The notes under the pieces are model-generated. The model saw only the letters and a list, made by a program, of their open reading frames with translations, was not told where the DNA came from and ran no database searches. From Chlamydiia bacterium (GTDB taxonomy: Bacteria; Chlamydiota; Chlamydiia; Chlamydiales; Simkaniaceae), in contig JAJACH010000001.1 in NCBI GenBank assembly GCA_022601645.1, positions 496,001 through 560,000 of the forward strand: a stretch of 64,000 bases of DNA. Direction: 5' to 3'. Positions 36,817-45,482 of this stretch are shown here, piece after piece; position 1 is the first letter of the stretch; each line of letters begins with the position of its first letter. Both the position numbers and the translations under genes were made by a program.

Positions 36817-38227
36817 ATCCCCCACCAAGGGCTTTGATCAATTCTATGGTGCGTGCGTATTGGTCAAACATAAGCAGCGCGTTTTCTAGGGATTTTTCAA
36901 TCCATTCCTCCTCGATAGCATAGACCTGAAGGTAGTTGTCAAGTCCCTTTTGATAATTGAGGTTGGTGAGGTTGTAGCGAAAGACGGCGCGAGAAAGGAT
37001 TTCGCTTTGGTTTTCGAGGCGATCATAGACTGATTCTAGCGAGACTAAAAGGTCTGCAACCTCGCGTGTGCTGTCTAGCATGATGCGATTGTAGTCAAAG
37101 ACTGCTTGTTGGAATTCCGCTTTATTCGCATCGACATTGGCGCGAATGGCACCGGCTGTAAAGATTGGCAGGTGAAAGGCGGGGATAGCGCCTGCTGTGA
37201 CGGTAGATTTTTTAAAGAGTTTGTTGAAGCCGAGAGCGTCTAGGCCAAAAAGCCCACGTAGATTGATAGCAGGGTAGAAGTCAGCAATAGCGGCTCCGAC
37301 TTCATGAGATTGTGCTTCAGCGCGCCAAATGGCAGCCATCACGTCGGGGCGGCGAGCAAGAAGATCAAGTGAGAGGTTAGCGGGGAGTTTCATTGTTTCA
37401 GGAAGATGGGGGAGTGAATCTTCAATTAAAAGCTCATCGTCGGGTCCTTTTCCGGTAAGCACATTGATGAGGTGACGGTTCATAGCGATTTCTTCGTCGA
37501 TCATCGCGAGAAGTTTATTAGATTCTTCAAACCGCTCATAGGCAAGGCTTGGTGGAAGCGCTGACATCAGTGCGCTTTTCTCAAGAAGTTTTTGCAAAAG
37601 GTAGGTCTTGTTTCTGACATTTGCCAAAGCCTCGTATAGTCTTTTGCGATACATGTTTGTCTTAAGCGCGTAGTAAGTTTCGGCTAAAGCTGATGTAATA
37701 ACGAGTTCAATTTGTTTTGACTCGGCAAGCTCAGCTTTTGTGCGACCGAGCGCTGCCATATAAAGGTTTTTGTTTTTCCCCCAGATATCCACCTCGTAGT
37801 TGAAGTTCAAGAGGAGTTGGATAAAATTGGTATTCCGTTTTAAGTCGGGGTTAAGTGCGTGGTAGACGCCATTTTTACTGAGGTGTTCGAGTTTTTCTTC
37901 GCCATCAAAAGAGAGCCAGGGAAAGAGTTTAGCGCGTGTTACTAGCGCTTCTTGCCGTGCAAATTCAATTCGCTCTCCGACAGCTTGCAGAGTTGGATTG
38001 CTTTCAAGCGCTGTTTGAATGAGACGGCTTAGTTCTTCTTGCCCAAAGCTGTCCCACCAGTTTTGGTTGGGCCAGTCGCCAAGCGTAAAGTGTCTGCCGG
38101 CAAGGGCTCGCTCTGCCGACTCAAGTATTGTTGGCGTTTCTAAGATATTTTCTTGTTGCTCTTTTTTAGACATCGAGACACAAGAAAATAAGAAGACAGA
38201 ACTAAGAATTAACCCACACTTTTTCAC
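36755..38227 (-). CDS. TolC/NodT-type outer-membrane efflux lipoprotein (system 1)
   Basis: Outer membrane factor of 490 residues. A lipobox, VFLFSC, gives a lipidated Cys at about residue 16. The two OEP domains follow, with QNWWDSFGQEELSRLIQTAL in the first and the conserved LLARRPDVMAAIWRAEAQ, followed by ADFYPAINLRG, between the two. The coiled-coil helices end with YQKGLDNYLQVYAIEEEWI. The C-terminal tail (SNLLRSDPSPTSDR) is extra. First gene of the pump operon. Similar in layout to 59934-61319. Confidence 0.92.
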   Translation of the reverse strand: MKKCGLILSSVFLFSCVSMSKKEQQENILETPTILESAERALAGRHFTLGDWPNQNWWDSFGQEELSRLIQTALESNPTLQAVGERIEFARQEALVTRAKLFPWLSFDGEEKLEHLSKNGVYHALNPDLKRNTNFIQLLLNFNYEVDIWGKNKNLYMAALGRTKAELAESKQIELVITSALAETYYALKTNMYRKRLYEALANVRNKTYLLQKLLEKSALMSALPPSLAYERFEESNKLLAMIDEEIAMNRHLINVLTGKGPDDELLIEDSLPHLPETMKLPANLSLDLLARRPDVMAAIWRAEAQSHEVGAAIADFYPAINLRGLFGLDALGFNKLFKKSTVTAGAIPAFHLPIFTAGAIRANVDANKAEFQQAVFDYNRIMLDSTREVADLLVSLESVYDRLENQSEILSRAVFRYNLTNLNYQKGLDNYLQVYAIEEEWIEKSLENALLMFDQYARTIELIKALGGGYDEKNISNLLRSDPSPTSDR

Positions 38228-38281
38228 TTAATTTCTGTTTAGTCTTTAAGTGTAAATAAAGTCAATTTTATAGGAGGAAGT

Positions 38282-38710
38282 ATGAAAATTTCAGGAGTAG
38301 GAGGTGTATCCTCACATTTCCATTATGGAGGGAAGGGGTCAGCGCATCTTTGGAAAGAAATAGAACACCTACGAAACAAGGTTATGGAAAAATGGGATCC
38401 TCCTCCAACGAATAAGCACGATTTTGATCATCTCATTCACACAACAAAACAATTTTTGCATCATATTAAGGATTTTTTGGATAAGCATCAAAAAGAACTT
38501 GAAGCAGATGCAAGAGGACTTGGTTGGCCTTCTCCTCCAGACCCCGACTCAATTGATAATTTTATCAATTCAGTGAACACAACGATTGAAGGATTTGATA
38601 AGGCAACTCCGTCTCAACTTGCTAAAAGTGGCGATGCAGTGTTAGTTTCAGTAAACGAGTTTTTGACTCAAGTTCACTTTCGCACTGTTTCACCACATGC
38701 AAACGCATAA
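38282..38710 (+). CDS. Hypothetical protein with MKISGVGGV N-terminus
   Basis: A 142-residue soluble protein preceded by an excellent AGGAGGAAGT site. The N-terminus (MKISGVGGVSSHFHYGG) is glycine/serine-rich and unstructured. The rest is helical (residues 22-60 and 75-130) with charged heptad-like spacing. The 'xISGV..GGV' start is shared with the gene at 53823-54446. Such low-complexity N-termini are consistent with, but do not prove, type III secretion. Function unknown. Confidence 0.65.
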   Translation: MKISGVGGVSSHFHYGGKGSAHLWKEIEHLRNKVMEKWDPPPTNKHDFDHLIHTTKQFLHHIKDFLDKHQKELEADARGLGWPSPPDPDSIDNFINSVNTTIEGFDKATPSQLAKSGDAVLVSVNEFLTQVHFRTVSPHANA

Positions 38711-38736
38711 TAAATATTACTTTTTATAATGCGTTT
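38701..38736 (+). terminator. Hairpin at the end of 38282-38710
   Basis: AAACGCAT (38701-38708) pairs with ATGCGTTT (38729-38736) around the stop codon. A weak T-rich stretch follows; the loop is AT-rich and 20 bases long. Confidence 0.35.
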
Positions 38737-38850
38737 ATTAAGTGTTTACTTGAAGCGTTGTTCAATTGCGATAAAGATTGCGTAAATACTCTAGTTGGGG
38801 ATATCCTTTTTGACGATATAAGGAAAAATTTTTCAAAATTGGAGAAAAAT

Positions 38851-39261
38851 ATGGCAACCCCTACCCCCCCGGCATTAACCCCAGTCCAAACCTACGGTGT
38901 GGCTGCAGGAGTCGGTGCAGCATTTGGTCTATTTGCGGGCAATCCTATTTCAGGTGCTATCGCTGGATTAATTACTAATGCTTTAAGCGAGAGAGCTCAA
39001 GAGCCTCAAACAGCTCAGTTCATTGACAGATGTTTTACTGAAATTGGCTTAACTGATGTTCAACATCAACGCTATGCTAAAGTCGCATTGACGATTTTAG
39101 CATCCGCTGTGCTTACACTTGCAACAGGCCTTATTACAGGTTCACTTGGGATTGGTATGTCAGTTGCAGCGTGTGCTCTTTCTGCTTCTTTCCCAGCATT
39201 TGTTGAGAATCAAACAGGTACGAATTTGCACGCACTTTTAGCTAGTGCTCCTCGTAGTTGA
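38851..39261 (+). CDS. Glycine-zipper membrane protein (Inc-like)
   Basis: The start at 38851 is set by a GGAG site; the frame is open further back but without signals. Of 136 residues, 10-45 form a Gly/Ala-zipper hydrophobic lobe (GVAAGVGAAFGLFAGNPISG) and 80-118 a second lobe (LTILASAVLTLATGLITGSL), separated by a hydrophilic segment. The two hydrophobic lobes recall Inc or glycine-zipper pore/toxin-like proteins. Function unknown. Confidence 0.6.
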   Translation: MATPTPPALTPVQTYGVAAGVGAAFGLFAGNPISGAIAGLITNALSERAQEPQTAQFIDRCFTEIGLTDVQHQRYAKVALTILASAVLTLATGLITGSLGIGMSVAACALSASFPAFVENQTGTNLHALLASAPRS

Positions 39262-39278
39262 TGATATAGACGAAAGTC

Positions 39279-39287
39279 TGTTACAGT
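39279..39287 (+). promoter_or_regulatory. Extended -10 eight bases before 39296
   Basis: TG-T-TACAGT lies eight bases upstream of the ATG, with no Shine-Dalgarno between. Confidence 0.35.
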
Positions 39288-39295
39288 AGGTAGCT

Positions 39296-40435
39296 ATGAA
39301 AAGATGCGCTTTTGTGTTTACTTTATTAGCTACCTCTCTTTTTGGGGCGGTGCAAACCGACCTTTTGTTCTTTTTAGTTGATGCTGGCGAAACTCATGCC
39401 ATCCTCCCTGTCCTAGAAAAACTCGAATCCTTTGAAAAAGATTACATTGTTTTGGCTCACGGCACGGCAAAAGATATTGTCTACCAAAGTGGTCTTCCCC
39501 CTCAAAAAATCATGACTTTTGCAGAATTTGGGATCGAACTTGATCCTGTTTTGCCTCGAATGTTTCAACTTACATCACCTGAAGTGAAGAAAATCTCCAG
39601 CCGGATTCAGGCTTTAATGGTGGTCAGTGGCGTTGCAAGTGCAATGCAAGGCCAAATTCTAGAAGCATATACGAAAAAAGATGTGATGACTGTCTCGTAC
39701 TGGGATAATTTTTCAGCAACGGGAACAGATGCCTACTTTGAAATTGGACATAAAGTGGCTCGGAAAGCGTCAATGCTATTCTTTCCCACAAAGGATGTGG
39801 CGGAGGATTTAAGTTTTAATCCGGTACCAGTCGATAAACGAATGGTTGTCGGACAGCCGTCTCTTGAGGGCTGGAAGGAAATCAATAGCTATGACCGGCA
39901 CAAGCTCTTAAAGAAAATCTCAGGGGTGAAAAACCAAAAACGGATCACTTATATTGGGGGATATGGAAAGGAATATGAGGAAGCTTTTACTCTTTTCCTC
40001 AAATCAATGGGGGATCGTGTGTTTTCATCCTACCATGTGATAATAGCACCCCACCCAAAGACAGATGGCAGCTTTGAAAAAGAGATGGTTAAAAAACAGC
40101 GTTCTCTTCTTCCTGAGGTCACAGTTCTTAGCGGCGAGCTGACGACAAAAGAGGCGACAAGCCTCTCTGATCTAGTCGTCTGCCACAAGTCAACAGCAGG
40201 TTTCCAAGCCGCATCGGCTGGTAAGTCTGTTATCTACTTAATCCCGCAGACTCAAGAATTTTCAAATACCGCAATCGAAAAAGACGCAGCTAAATGCGTT
40301 CATTCTCCTTCAAGTTTTAAGAAGACATGCTTAGACCTTATGGAAAATCCAAGTGGAAGTTTCCATGATAAGGTGGGCGTTCCCGAAGGAAGCTCAGAAG
40401 TGTTTTTTCACGCGCTACTTTACTACGTCTCGTAA
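39296..40435 (+). CDS. Glycosyltransferase-like (GT-B) protein with signal peptide
   Basis: The protein begins with a Sec-type signal peptide (MKRCAFVFTLLATSLFGA). The rest has two Rossmann-like halves: LLFFLVDAGETHAILPVLEKL at the front, and in the C-terminal half HVIIAPHPKTDGSFEK and VVCHKSTAGFQAASAGKSVIYL. The latter resembles the nucleotide-sugar-binding end of GT-B glycosyltransferases such as UDP-GlcNAc epimerase or poly-glycerolphosphate transferase-like proteins. Export of a GT-B fold enzyme is unusual because activated sugars are cytosolic. Family assignment by eye only. Confidence 0.6.
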   Translation: MKRCAFVFTLLATSLFGAVQTDLLFFLVDAGETHAILPVLEKLESFEKDYIVLAHGTAKDIVYQSGLPPQKIMTFAEFGIELDPVLPRMFQLTSPEVKKISSRIQALMVVSGVASAMQGQILEAYTKKDVMTVSYWDNFSATGTDAYFEIGHKVARKASMLFFPTKDVAEDLSFNPVPVDKRMVVGQPSLEGWKEINSYDRHKLLKKISGVKNQKRITYIGGYGKEYEEAFTLFLKSMGDRVFSSYHVIIAPHPKTDGSFEKEMVKKQRSLLPEVTVLSGELTTKEATSLSDLVVCHKSTAGFQAASAGKSVIYLIPQTQEFSNTAIEKDAAKCVHSPSSFKKTCLDLMENPSGSFHDKVGVPEGSSEVFFHALLYYVS

Positions 40436-41572
40436 CGGTCTTCTGAATAAAATTAGTGGTGTTAACAGGACGAAAAAAGCGCTGAGAAGGAGAGGGCTTT
40501 TCATGGAAAACGTCATCATTAAACCCATTGTAATTGGCGAGAGCATTTTAGCCGTTCCCTGCGATGCTTGAAAAAGCGTCATCACCTTGCCCTGACCGCT
40601 TTTAGTTGTGCGAGAGACGTAGTAGGTCAAAGAGGGCGCTCCAAGCGAATGAGCTGCTGCAATCAAGGGAGTAATCAGATACACGATGACATGCGCGTCA
40701 AAGATCAAAAGCACCAGGATGAAAATACCGAGGGATGCAAGGGAGAAATTGAGTGTTGGTTCAAAGGGGAAGCGCTTTGAGAAGATAAAAGTATGAAGCG
40801 ATTGGATTGCGACAGAGGTAAAGCCTAAGATCGAGAGCACCCCGCAGAAAGCCTCGTAGGAGAAGTGGAGGTGTTCTAGGAGATAAGCTTGGAAAAATTT
40901 GATAAAACCATACCACCCAAAGTAAAAGCAAAAAGTGCCCATTAAAGCTGTACGCAGCCCTTTAACAGAAAGGATTTGTTTGAGGTTTAGGGGAGGTGGA
41001 AGAGAGGGGTTTTCTTGCAAGTAGCGAGAAATCAAGAGAAGATTAAAAAGGCTAATCAGGGTGGAAACTGAAAAGGTAATCAAGGCGATTTTGTCAATTG
41101 AGTGAGTTAAGGTGAAAAGTTTGCCTGAGATAAGAGGGCTTACGACAAAAGTGATGCCGATAAGCAGGTGGGTTAGGGAAAAAAGCCGTCGCTGTTTTTT
41201 TTCACAAGAGTGATCTGAGATAATGGCATTTGTCATCGACATATTGGCGCCAAGAAGTCCTGAGATAAGGTGACCGATAAAGAGGAAAACAAGCTGATGG
41301 GTAAAAATAGCCATCAGCGAAAAAAGATAGCCAGCGCAGTTGCCAAGATAGGAGAGGAAAAGGATCTTTTTGCGGCCAATGCGATCAGCCAGATGCCCTA
41401 AAAAAGGATTCCCAAAGATTTGCGCTGCAGGGTATGCGGCGAGAAGAAATCCCAAAACGAGATACTTCATACCACCCGCATACTCAAAAACGAGGGGAGC
41501 GAGGAGTGGGATGATCAGCGAAAAGCAGAAGAAATCGAGGAAGTAGGCAACAAGCAGTACAATTCTAGACAT
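40415..41572 (-). CDS. MFS transporter (TetA-like group)
   Basis: A 12-helix MFS protein of 385 residues. Helix 1 is DFFCFSLIIPLLAPLVFEY, the A motif is FLGHLADRIGRKK, and a second conserved loop follows helix 4 (LSGLLGANMSMTNAIISDHS). The pattern fits the multidrug/tetracycline-type DHA1 group. The 3' end overlaps the preceding plus-strand gene by 21 bases. Substrate unknown. Confidence 0.88.
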   Translation of the reverse strand: MSRIVLLVAYFLDFFCFSLIIPLLAPLVFEYAGGMKYLVLGFLLAAYPAAQIFGNPFLGHLADRIGRKKILFLSYLGNCAGYLFSLMAIFTHQLVFLFIGHLISGLLGANMSMTNAIISDHSCEKKQRRLFSLTHLLIGITFVVSPLISGKLFTLTHSIDKIALITFSVSTLISLFNLLLISRYLQENPSLPPPLNLKQILSVKGLRTALMGTFCFYFGWYGFIKFFQAYLLEHLHFSYEAFCGVLSILGFTSVAIQSLHTFIFSKRFPFEPTLNFSLASLGIFILVLLIFDAHVIVYLITPLIAAAHSLGAPSLTYYVSRTTKSGQGKVMTLFQASQGTAKMLSPITMGLMMTFSMKSPLLLSAFFVLLTPLILFRRPLRDVVK

Positions 41573-41601
41573 AATTTCTCCTCTATGATACTACCAAAGA
41601 G

Positions 41602-42054
41602 ATGAAAAAATATCTCCCAATTCTTCTTACTTTTCTCTTAGTTGCCTGTTCTAGTTCACTGCCACGCGTTAAAGGGCCCATTTCCCTCTATTATCAAGAG
41701 GCAAGTGATTCGACGCTCGTTCTAAGAGATGGAGAATATCTCCTCCATTTACTAGGCACCTCAGAAAACATCTTGGCCTTTTCAGGCGATCCGATCGAAA
41801 GGTCAGGAGACCGAACTTTTGAGGCGTTTAAAAAAGATTTCACCTATAAAAACTTCAATGCAGCGCTGATCGTAAATCACGAAGCCACGATGCTGCGCCT
41901 CGCTATGCCAACCTACAATGAAGCGAAAAAAGTCATGACCTACGTAGTCAAGCCGATTGGAGAACTCAACACCGAACTTATCGGAAAGCACCTTGGAAAG
42001 GCCACGCTGATCATCGAGCCAGAACGTACAGAACAGGTTAAAAAACTCAAATGA
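41602..42054 (+). CDS. Lipoprotein of unknown function, 150 aa
   Basis: The N-terminus KKYLPILLTFLLVACSS carries a signal peptide with lipobox LVAC, so the mature protein is probably lipid-anchored from Cys16. The soluble part has beta-strands and a C-terminal repeat of Lys/Glu. No domain is recognised. Its stop overlaps the start of the dienelactone hydrolase gene (ATGA), so they form a two-gene operon. Confidence 0.75.
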   Translation: MKKYLPILLTFLLVACSSSLPRVKGPISLYYQEASDSTLVLRDGEYLLHLLGTSENILAFSGDPIERSGDRTFEAFKKDFTYKNFNAALIVNHEATMLRLAMPTYNEAKKVMTYVVKPIGELNTELIGKHLGKATLIIEPERTEQVKKLK

Positions 42055-42638
42055 GCAAAAAAGGTGTCATCGTTATTCAAGAATGGTGGGGAGTCGATGC
42101 GCATATCAAGGCAGTGTGTAAGCGGTTTGAGGAAGAAGGCTTTAAAGCCATCGCACCAGATCTGTATGACGGAGAAGTTACAAAGTCTCCTGATGAAGCG
42201 GGACGCAAAATGATGGCATTGAATATCGATAAAACTGCAGAAAAACTCGCCTTAAGCGTCAAAGAACTTAAGAAAAGTTGCGATAAAGTCGCCGTCGTTG
42301 GTTTTTGCATGGGAGGGCAACTCGCTTTATTTGCCGCCTCAAAAAATCCAGAAATTGATGCCTGTGTTGATTTCTACGGTATACACCCAAATATCGAGCC
42401 TGATTTTGAAAACCTTCGGTGTCCCGTCATAGGCTTTTTTGGTAAACGCGATGAGTTTATCACCCCCGCGAAAGTCAAAGAACTCGACGCCATAATGCAA
42501 AAAGCAGGCGTAAAACACACATTCCACTCTTTTGACGCGCCCCATGCGTTTTTCAATGATAACAGACCAGAGGTCTACACCAAAGAGGCGGCAGACGTTT
42601 CTTGGAAAATGATGCTAGACCTATTTTTCGCGATGTAA
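42051..42638 (+). CDS. Dienelactone hydrolase family protein
   Basis: Alpha/beta hydrolase of 195 residues with the DLH features. The activating Glu sits in QEWWG (residue 11). The nucleophile is Cys86 in GFCMGGQ, Asp is in FGKRDEFIT and His is in PHAFFND. Cysteine nucleophile and these spacings are the DLH signature. The family hydrolyses dienelactones and unknown esters. It shares no menaquinone-specific motif, so it is not a good MenH candidate. Cotranscribed with the lipoprotein upstream; 18-base overlap with the antisense gene downstream. Confidence 0.88.
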   Translation: MSKKGVIVIQEWWGVDAHIKAVCKRFEEEGFKAIAPDLYDGEVTKSPDEAGRKMMALNIDKTAEKLALSVKELKKSCDKVAVVGFCMGGQLALFAASKNPEIDACVDFYGIHPNIEPDFENLRCPVIGFFGKRDEFITPAKVKELDAIMQKAGVKHTFHSFDAPHAFFNDNRPEVYTKEAADVSWKMMLDLFFAM

Positions 42639-44051
42639 TTCAAACTTTTTCATAAAATGGCGACACATCCCAGGAAAAAGTACTAGATGCACAGGGTAAA
42701 AAATCCACCAATATAATCGACCAAAGAGCCCTTTTGGTCTAAAAGTTGCTGTGATGTTTAGAGCTTGGTTCACATTGATTTCAAGCCAAGCTTCTCCTGG
42801 GATTTTCATTTCTGCATAGAGAAGCAACCTGTTGTCTTCAATTAAAAGAATTCTCCAAAAATCTAAGGGAGAACCAACTTGAAGATCTTTTTTATGAGTC
42901 ATATTTCTACGTAAACCAACCCCGCCAAAAATCCGGTCAATGTAACCGCGCCAGCGCCAAGCCCAGTCCATGTAGTACCAGTCGTCTTTGCCTGCAATTT
43001 CCAAAATATAGTCAAAGAGTGCTTCAGGAGGATGAGGATTGGCAATTTCTGAGTGAGAAATAAAGCACCCATTTTTTGGAACAGTGACATAATCAGTGCT
43101 TTTTGGTGATAAGCGCGTATTTGTCCATGCACTTCTCCAAGTTGAGAGAACATCAGTGTGTTCAATTTTTTCCATAGCTAAGGCTACAGATTCATTGAAA
43201 GTGAGACATTGTCTTGGGAAAATTTCGTGGATATCTGTATTTTTACACACAGCATTGTTGTGTACACTCTCAATCAAAGAACGTGCAATGTTGTAATTGA
43301 CGGTTGTTATTAACAAGAGCCAGTAGGAGGACAGTTTTGGAGTGAGAAGAGGAAGGTGGATGATTACACGGTGCAGATGTCGAAATTTTGCATACTCATA
43401 AAGCATGTCTTTGTACGTAAGAACATCAGGACCACCTACATCAAAAGTCTTGTCTAAACATTTAGTGTGCTTTAATACGCTGACCAAATAAAAGAGAATG
43501 TCTTTAATAGAAATCGGTTGGCATTTTTGCGCAATCCACTTAGGGGCAACCATAATGGGAAGCTTTTCCACTAAATCACGCATAATTTCAAAGGAAGCAC
43601 TTCCTGATCCAATGATCACACCAGCTCGGAGCATTGTTAGGGGAATATGGCTTGTTTTTAGAAGCTCGCCAACTTTTTTACGCGATGCCATATGCGGTGA
43701 AAGGTCGTTTTCAGTGTATAAACCACTCAAGTAGATGATTTGTTCGCATGAGGTTTTTTTAATTGAAGAGAGAAAATTAGTAACTACGTTCATTTCTTCG
43801 GCTTCGAATTGACTTGGGGAAAGCGTCATTGAATGAAGTAGGTAATATGCCGCATCAATGTCATCAGGAAACTGCACGGTTTTTCTTCCAAAATCCCCTT
43901 CCACGACAATGACTTTTTCACTTGGAGCTTTATACCGTTTTTCATCACGCACAAGGGCAATCACTTCATGCCCTTCTTTTAGAAGTTGGTGAATGAGTCT
44001 TGTGCCAATATAACCGGTCGCTCCTGTGACAAGAATTTTCAAAAAGGACAA
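42621..44051 (-). CDS. SDR protein with C-terminal DUF2867
   Basis: Two parts can be seen. The N-terminal 290 residues are an atypical SDR: GATGYIGTRLIHQLLKEGHEV for NAD(P), YYLLHSM for a substrate loop, and GLYTEND. The C-terminal 180 residues match DUF2867, with WYYMDWAWRWRGYIDRIFGGVGLRR and the final FPGMCRHFMKKFE. This arrangement is the YbjT-like group found beside photolyase and TIGR01777 genes in many proteobacteria. Catalytic role unknown. Last gene of a five-gene operon. Confidence 0.88.
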   Translation of the reverse strand: MSFLKILVTGATGYIGTRLIHQLLKEGHEVIALVRDEKRYKAPSEKVIVVEGDFGRKTVQFPDDIDAAYYLLHSMTLSPSQFEAEEMNVVTNFLSSIKKTSCEQIIYLSGLYTENDLSPHMASRKKVGELLKTSHIPLTMLRAGVIIGSGSASFEIMRDLVEKLPIMVAPKWIAQKCQPISIKDILFYLVSVLKHTKCLDKTFDVGGPDVLTYKDMLYEYAKFRHLHRVIIHLPLLTPKLSSYWLLLITTVNYNIARSLIESVHNNAVCKNTDIHEIFPRQCLTFNESVALAMEKIEHTDVLSTWRSAWTNTRLSPKSTDYVTVPKNGCFISHSEIANPHPPEALFDYILEIAGKDDWYYMDWAWRWRGYIDRIFGGVGLRRNMTHKKDLQVGSPLDFWRILLIEDNRLLLYAEMKIPGEAWLEINVNQALNITATFRPKGLFGRLYWWIFYPVHLVLFPGMCRHFMKKFELHREK

Positions 44052-44806
44052 TCCTTAAGTTGAGGGTAGTTAAATGTAAAGTTGTGGTCACAAAGTTTTG
44101 TTGGGAGAGCTTTTGTACTTGATAAAACCATCTCATCTCCCATTTCTCCCATAAGAAGTTTGATTAGCCAGGACGGGAAGGGGAAACAGTACTTGTGAAA
44201 AGTGCGGCTGAACTGTTCTTGAGTGAGTGGTTCAGGGGCAGTTAAGTTAAAAACGCCCTCTAAGTTTGAAGTAAGCAGGAAAGCGATGGCGCGGCAAAGG
44301 TCTTCGATGTGAATCCAACTGATATATTGGGTGCCCGGCCCCATTTTGAAGGGGAGTTTAAGCTTAGAAAGTGCTCCTCCTTTTGGAGAGAGGACAATGC
44401 CAAAGCGCATAATCAGTGTGCGAGCAGAGGATTTAAGAGCTTCTCGCTCCCAATTTGCGCAAACATCTGATAGAAATCCCGTTCCCTTGGGGGTATTTTC
44501 ATCAAGAGGTTCATCTCCCTGATCCCCATAATAGCCAACGGCATTAGCTGAGAGAAAGAGCTTCGTATCGACCGTTTCAACTAACTTTTTTGTCGTTTCT
44601 ATGCGGCTATTTAGGATGCGTTGTTTTTTGGATTTTGTCCAAAGCCCCGTTCCGATGCTTTCACCGGCTAGATTGATCACGGCATCAAATGGACCTGTTT
44701 CGTATGCATTACGCACAAGGGGAGTGATTTCATGGCCGGCTTCTTTTAGAAAGCGGATGAGGTGAGAACCCACAAGGCCAGAACTTCCTGCAATGGCAAT
44801 TTTCAT
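44039..44806 (-). CDS. TIGR01777 family epimerase (YfcH-like)
   Basis: An SDR of 255 residues with the family features: IAGSSGLVGSHLIRFLKEAGH at the N-terminus, NLAGESIGTGLWTKSKK, and RFGIVLSPKGGALSKLKLPFKMGPGTQYISWIHIED. The segment around FNLTAPEPLTQEQFSRTFHK is typical of the C-terminal half. The biological reaction is unknown. It overlaps its neighbours by 13 and four bases. Confidence 0.92.
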   Translation of the reverse strand: MKIAIAGSSGLVGSHLIRFLKEAGHEITPLVRNAYETGPFDAVINLAGESIGTGLWTKSKKQRILNSRIETTKKLVETVDTKLFLSANAVGYYGDQGDEPLDENTPKGTGFLSDVCANWEREALKSSARTLIMRFGIVLSPKGGALSKLKLPFKMGPGTQYISWIHIEDLCRAIAFLLTSNLEGVFNLTAPEPLTQEQFSRTFHKYCFPFPSWLIKLLMGEMGDEMVLSSTKALPTKLCDHNFTFNYPQLKDCPF

Positions 44807-45186
44807 AGAGGATCTACATCAAAGCTATCGGTTAAAGAGTCTTCGTTTGGCTTTTTATAGTAAGTCTGAATTTCGCCATTTATGTAGATTAATTCGGCAA
44901 CAAACGGCGCTTTGGGTCTTTCCATGTCTTTATCCCAAAAAGTCAAGCGCATGTAGAGGTCGTCGGGTTTGACTTGGCGCTTTATTGATGTCTCTTGGAC
45001 CGCTTCTCTAAAGAGAATAAGTGCCTCTTGTTTTCGCATTGGGGTTTGGCACATTAATTTGTAGCCGGCTTTGTCTTTTGCTGATGCATCGCAAAGGTAT
45101 TTAAGTTTCGGGTCGAACTTAGGGGTTGTGATTGTTTTGCCAGTACACCCGATAAGGAGAATGAGGGGGAAAAGATATCTTTTCAT
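44803..45186 (-). CDS. Small lipoprotein, 127 aa
   Basis: A short signal peptide, MKRYLFPLILLIGC, ends in lipobox LIGC. The mature part is about 113 residues with a beta-rich middle and an acidic C-terminal tail (EDSLTDSFDVDPL). No family recognised. Lies in the five-gene operon between SUI1 and the TIGR01777 gene with four-base overlaps on both sides. Confidence 0.75.
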   Translation of the reverse strand: MKRYLFPLILLIGCTGKTITTPKFDPKLKYLCDASAKDKAGYKLMCQTPMRKQEALILFREAVQETSIKRQVKPDDLYMRLTFWDKDMERPKAPFVAELIYINGEIQTYYKKPNEDSLTDSFDVDPL

Positions 45187-45482
45187 TTGGCGGGATATCC
45201 TAGTTTTTTAAGCTCTACTTTGATGTCATCTACACGATCACCTTGGATTTCGATGGTTATGCCTTTGACAGCACCGCCCGTTCCAAGCTTGCGTTTGAGA
45301 CTTGTGGCAACATCCTTTAAAACGCTCTTTGGTAATCCTTCTACCAAAGTGACGCATTTCCCGCCACGTCCTTTCATTTCTTTACGAACGCGCAGTTTAC
45401 CTGTTGGACAGAGACACTCTGTTTCTGGCTTTTGGCATTTGGGGCACATGGCCCCTTTTTCAGAGGAATAGACAACACCCAT
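45183..45482 (-). CDS. SUI1/YciH-family translation factor
   Basis: A 99-residue protein of the SUI1 (eIF1) fold. The N-terminus has a Cys cluster, CPKCQKPETECLCP, and is followed by KLRVRKEMKGRGGKCVTLVEGL, LATxLK-like VATSLKRKLGTGGAVKGITIEIQGD, and the C-terminal VKVELKKLGY-like end. Bacterial YciH can bind the 30S subunit and affects start codon choice; its role in chlamydiae is unknown. It overlaps the next gene by four bases. Confidence 0.92.
   Translation of the reverse strand: MGVVYSSEKGAMCPKCQKPETECLCPTGKLRVRKEMKGRGGKCVTLVEGLPKSVLKDVATSLKRKLGTGGAVKGITIEIQGDRVDDIKVELKKLGYPAK

Noticed and set aside
42051-42638. Dienelactone hydrolase as the missing MenH
   Set aside because: The nucleophile is Cys and the motifs are DLH-type; MenH uses a Ser nucleophile and is of another subgroup, and the gene is far from the men cluster.
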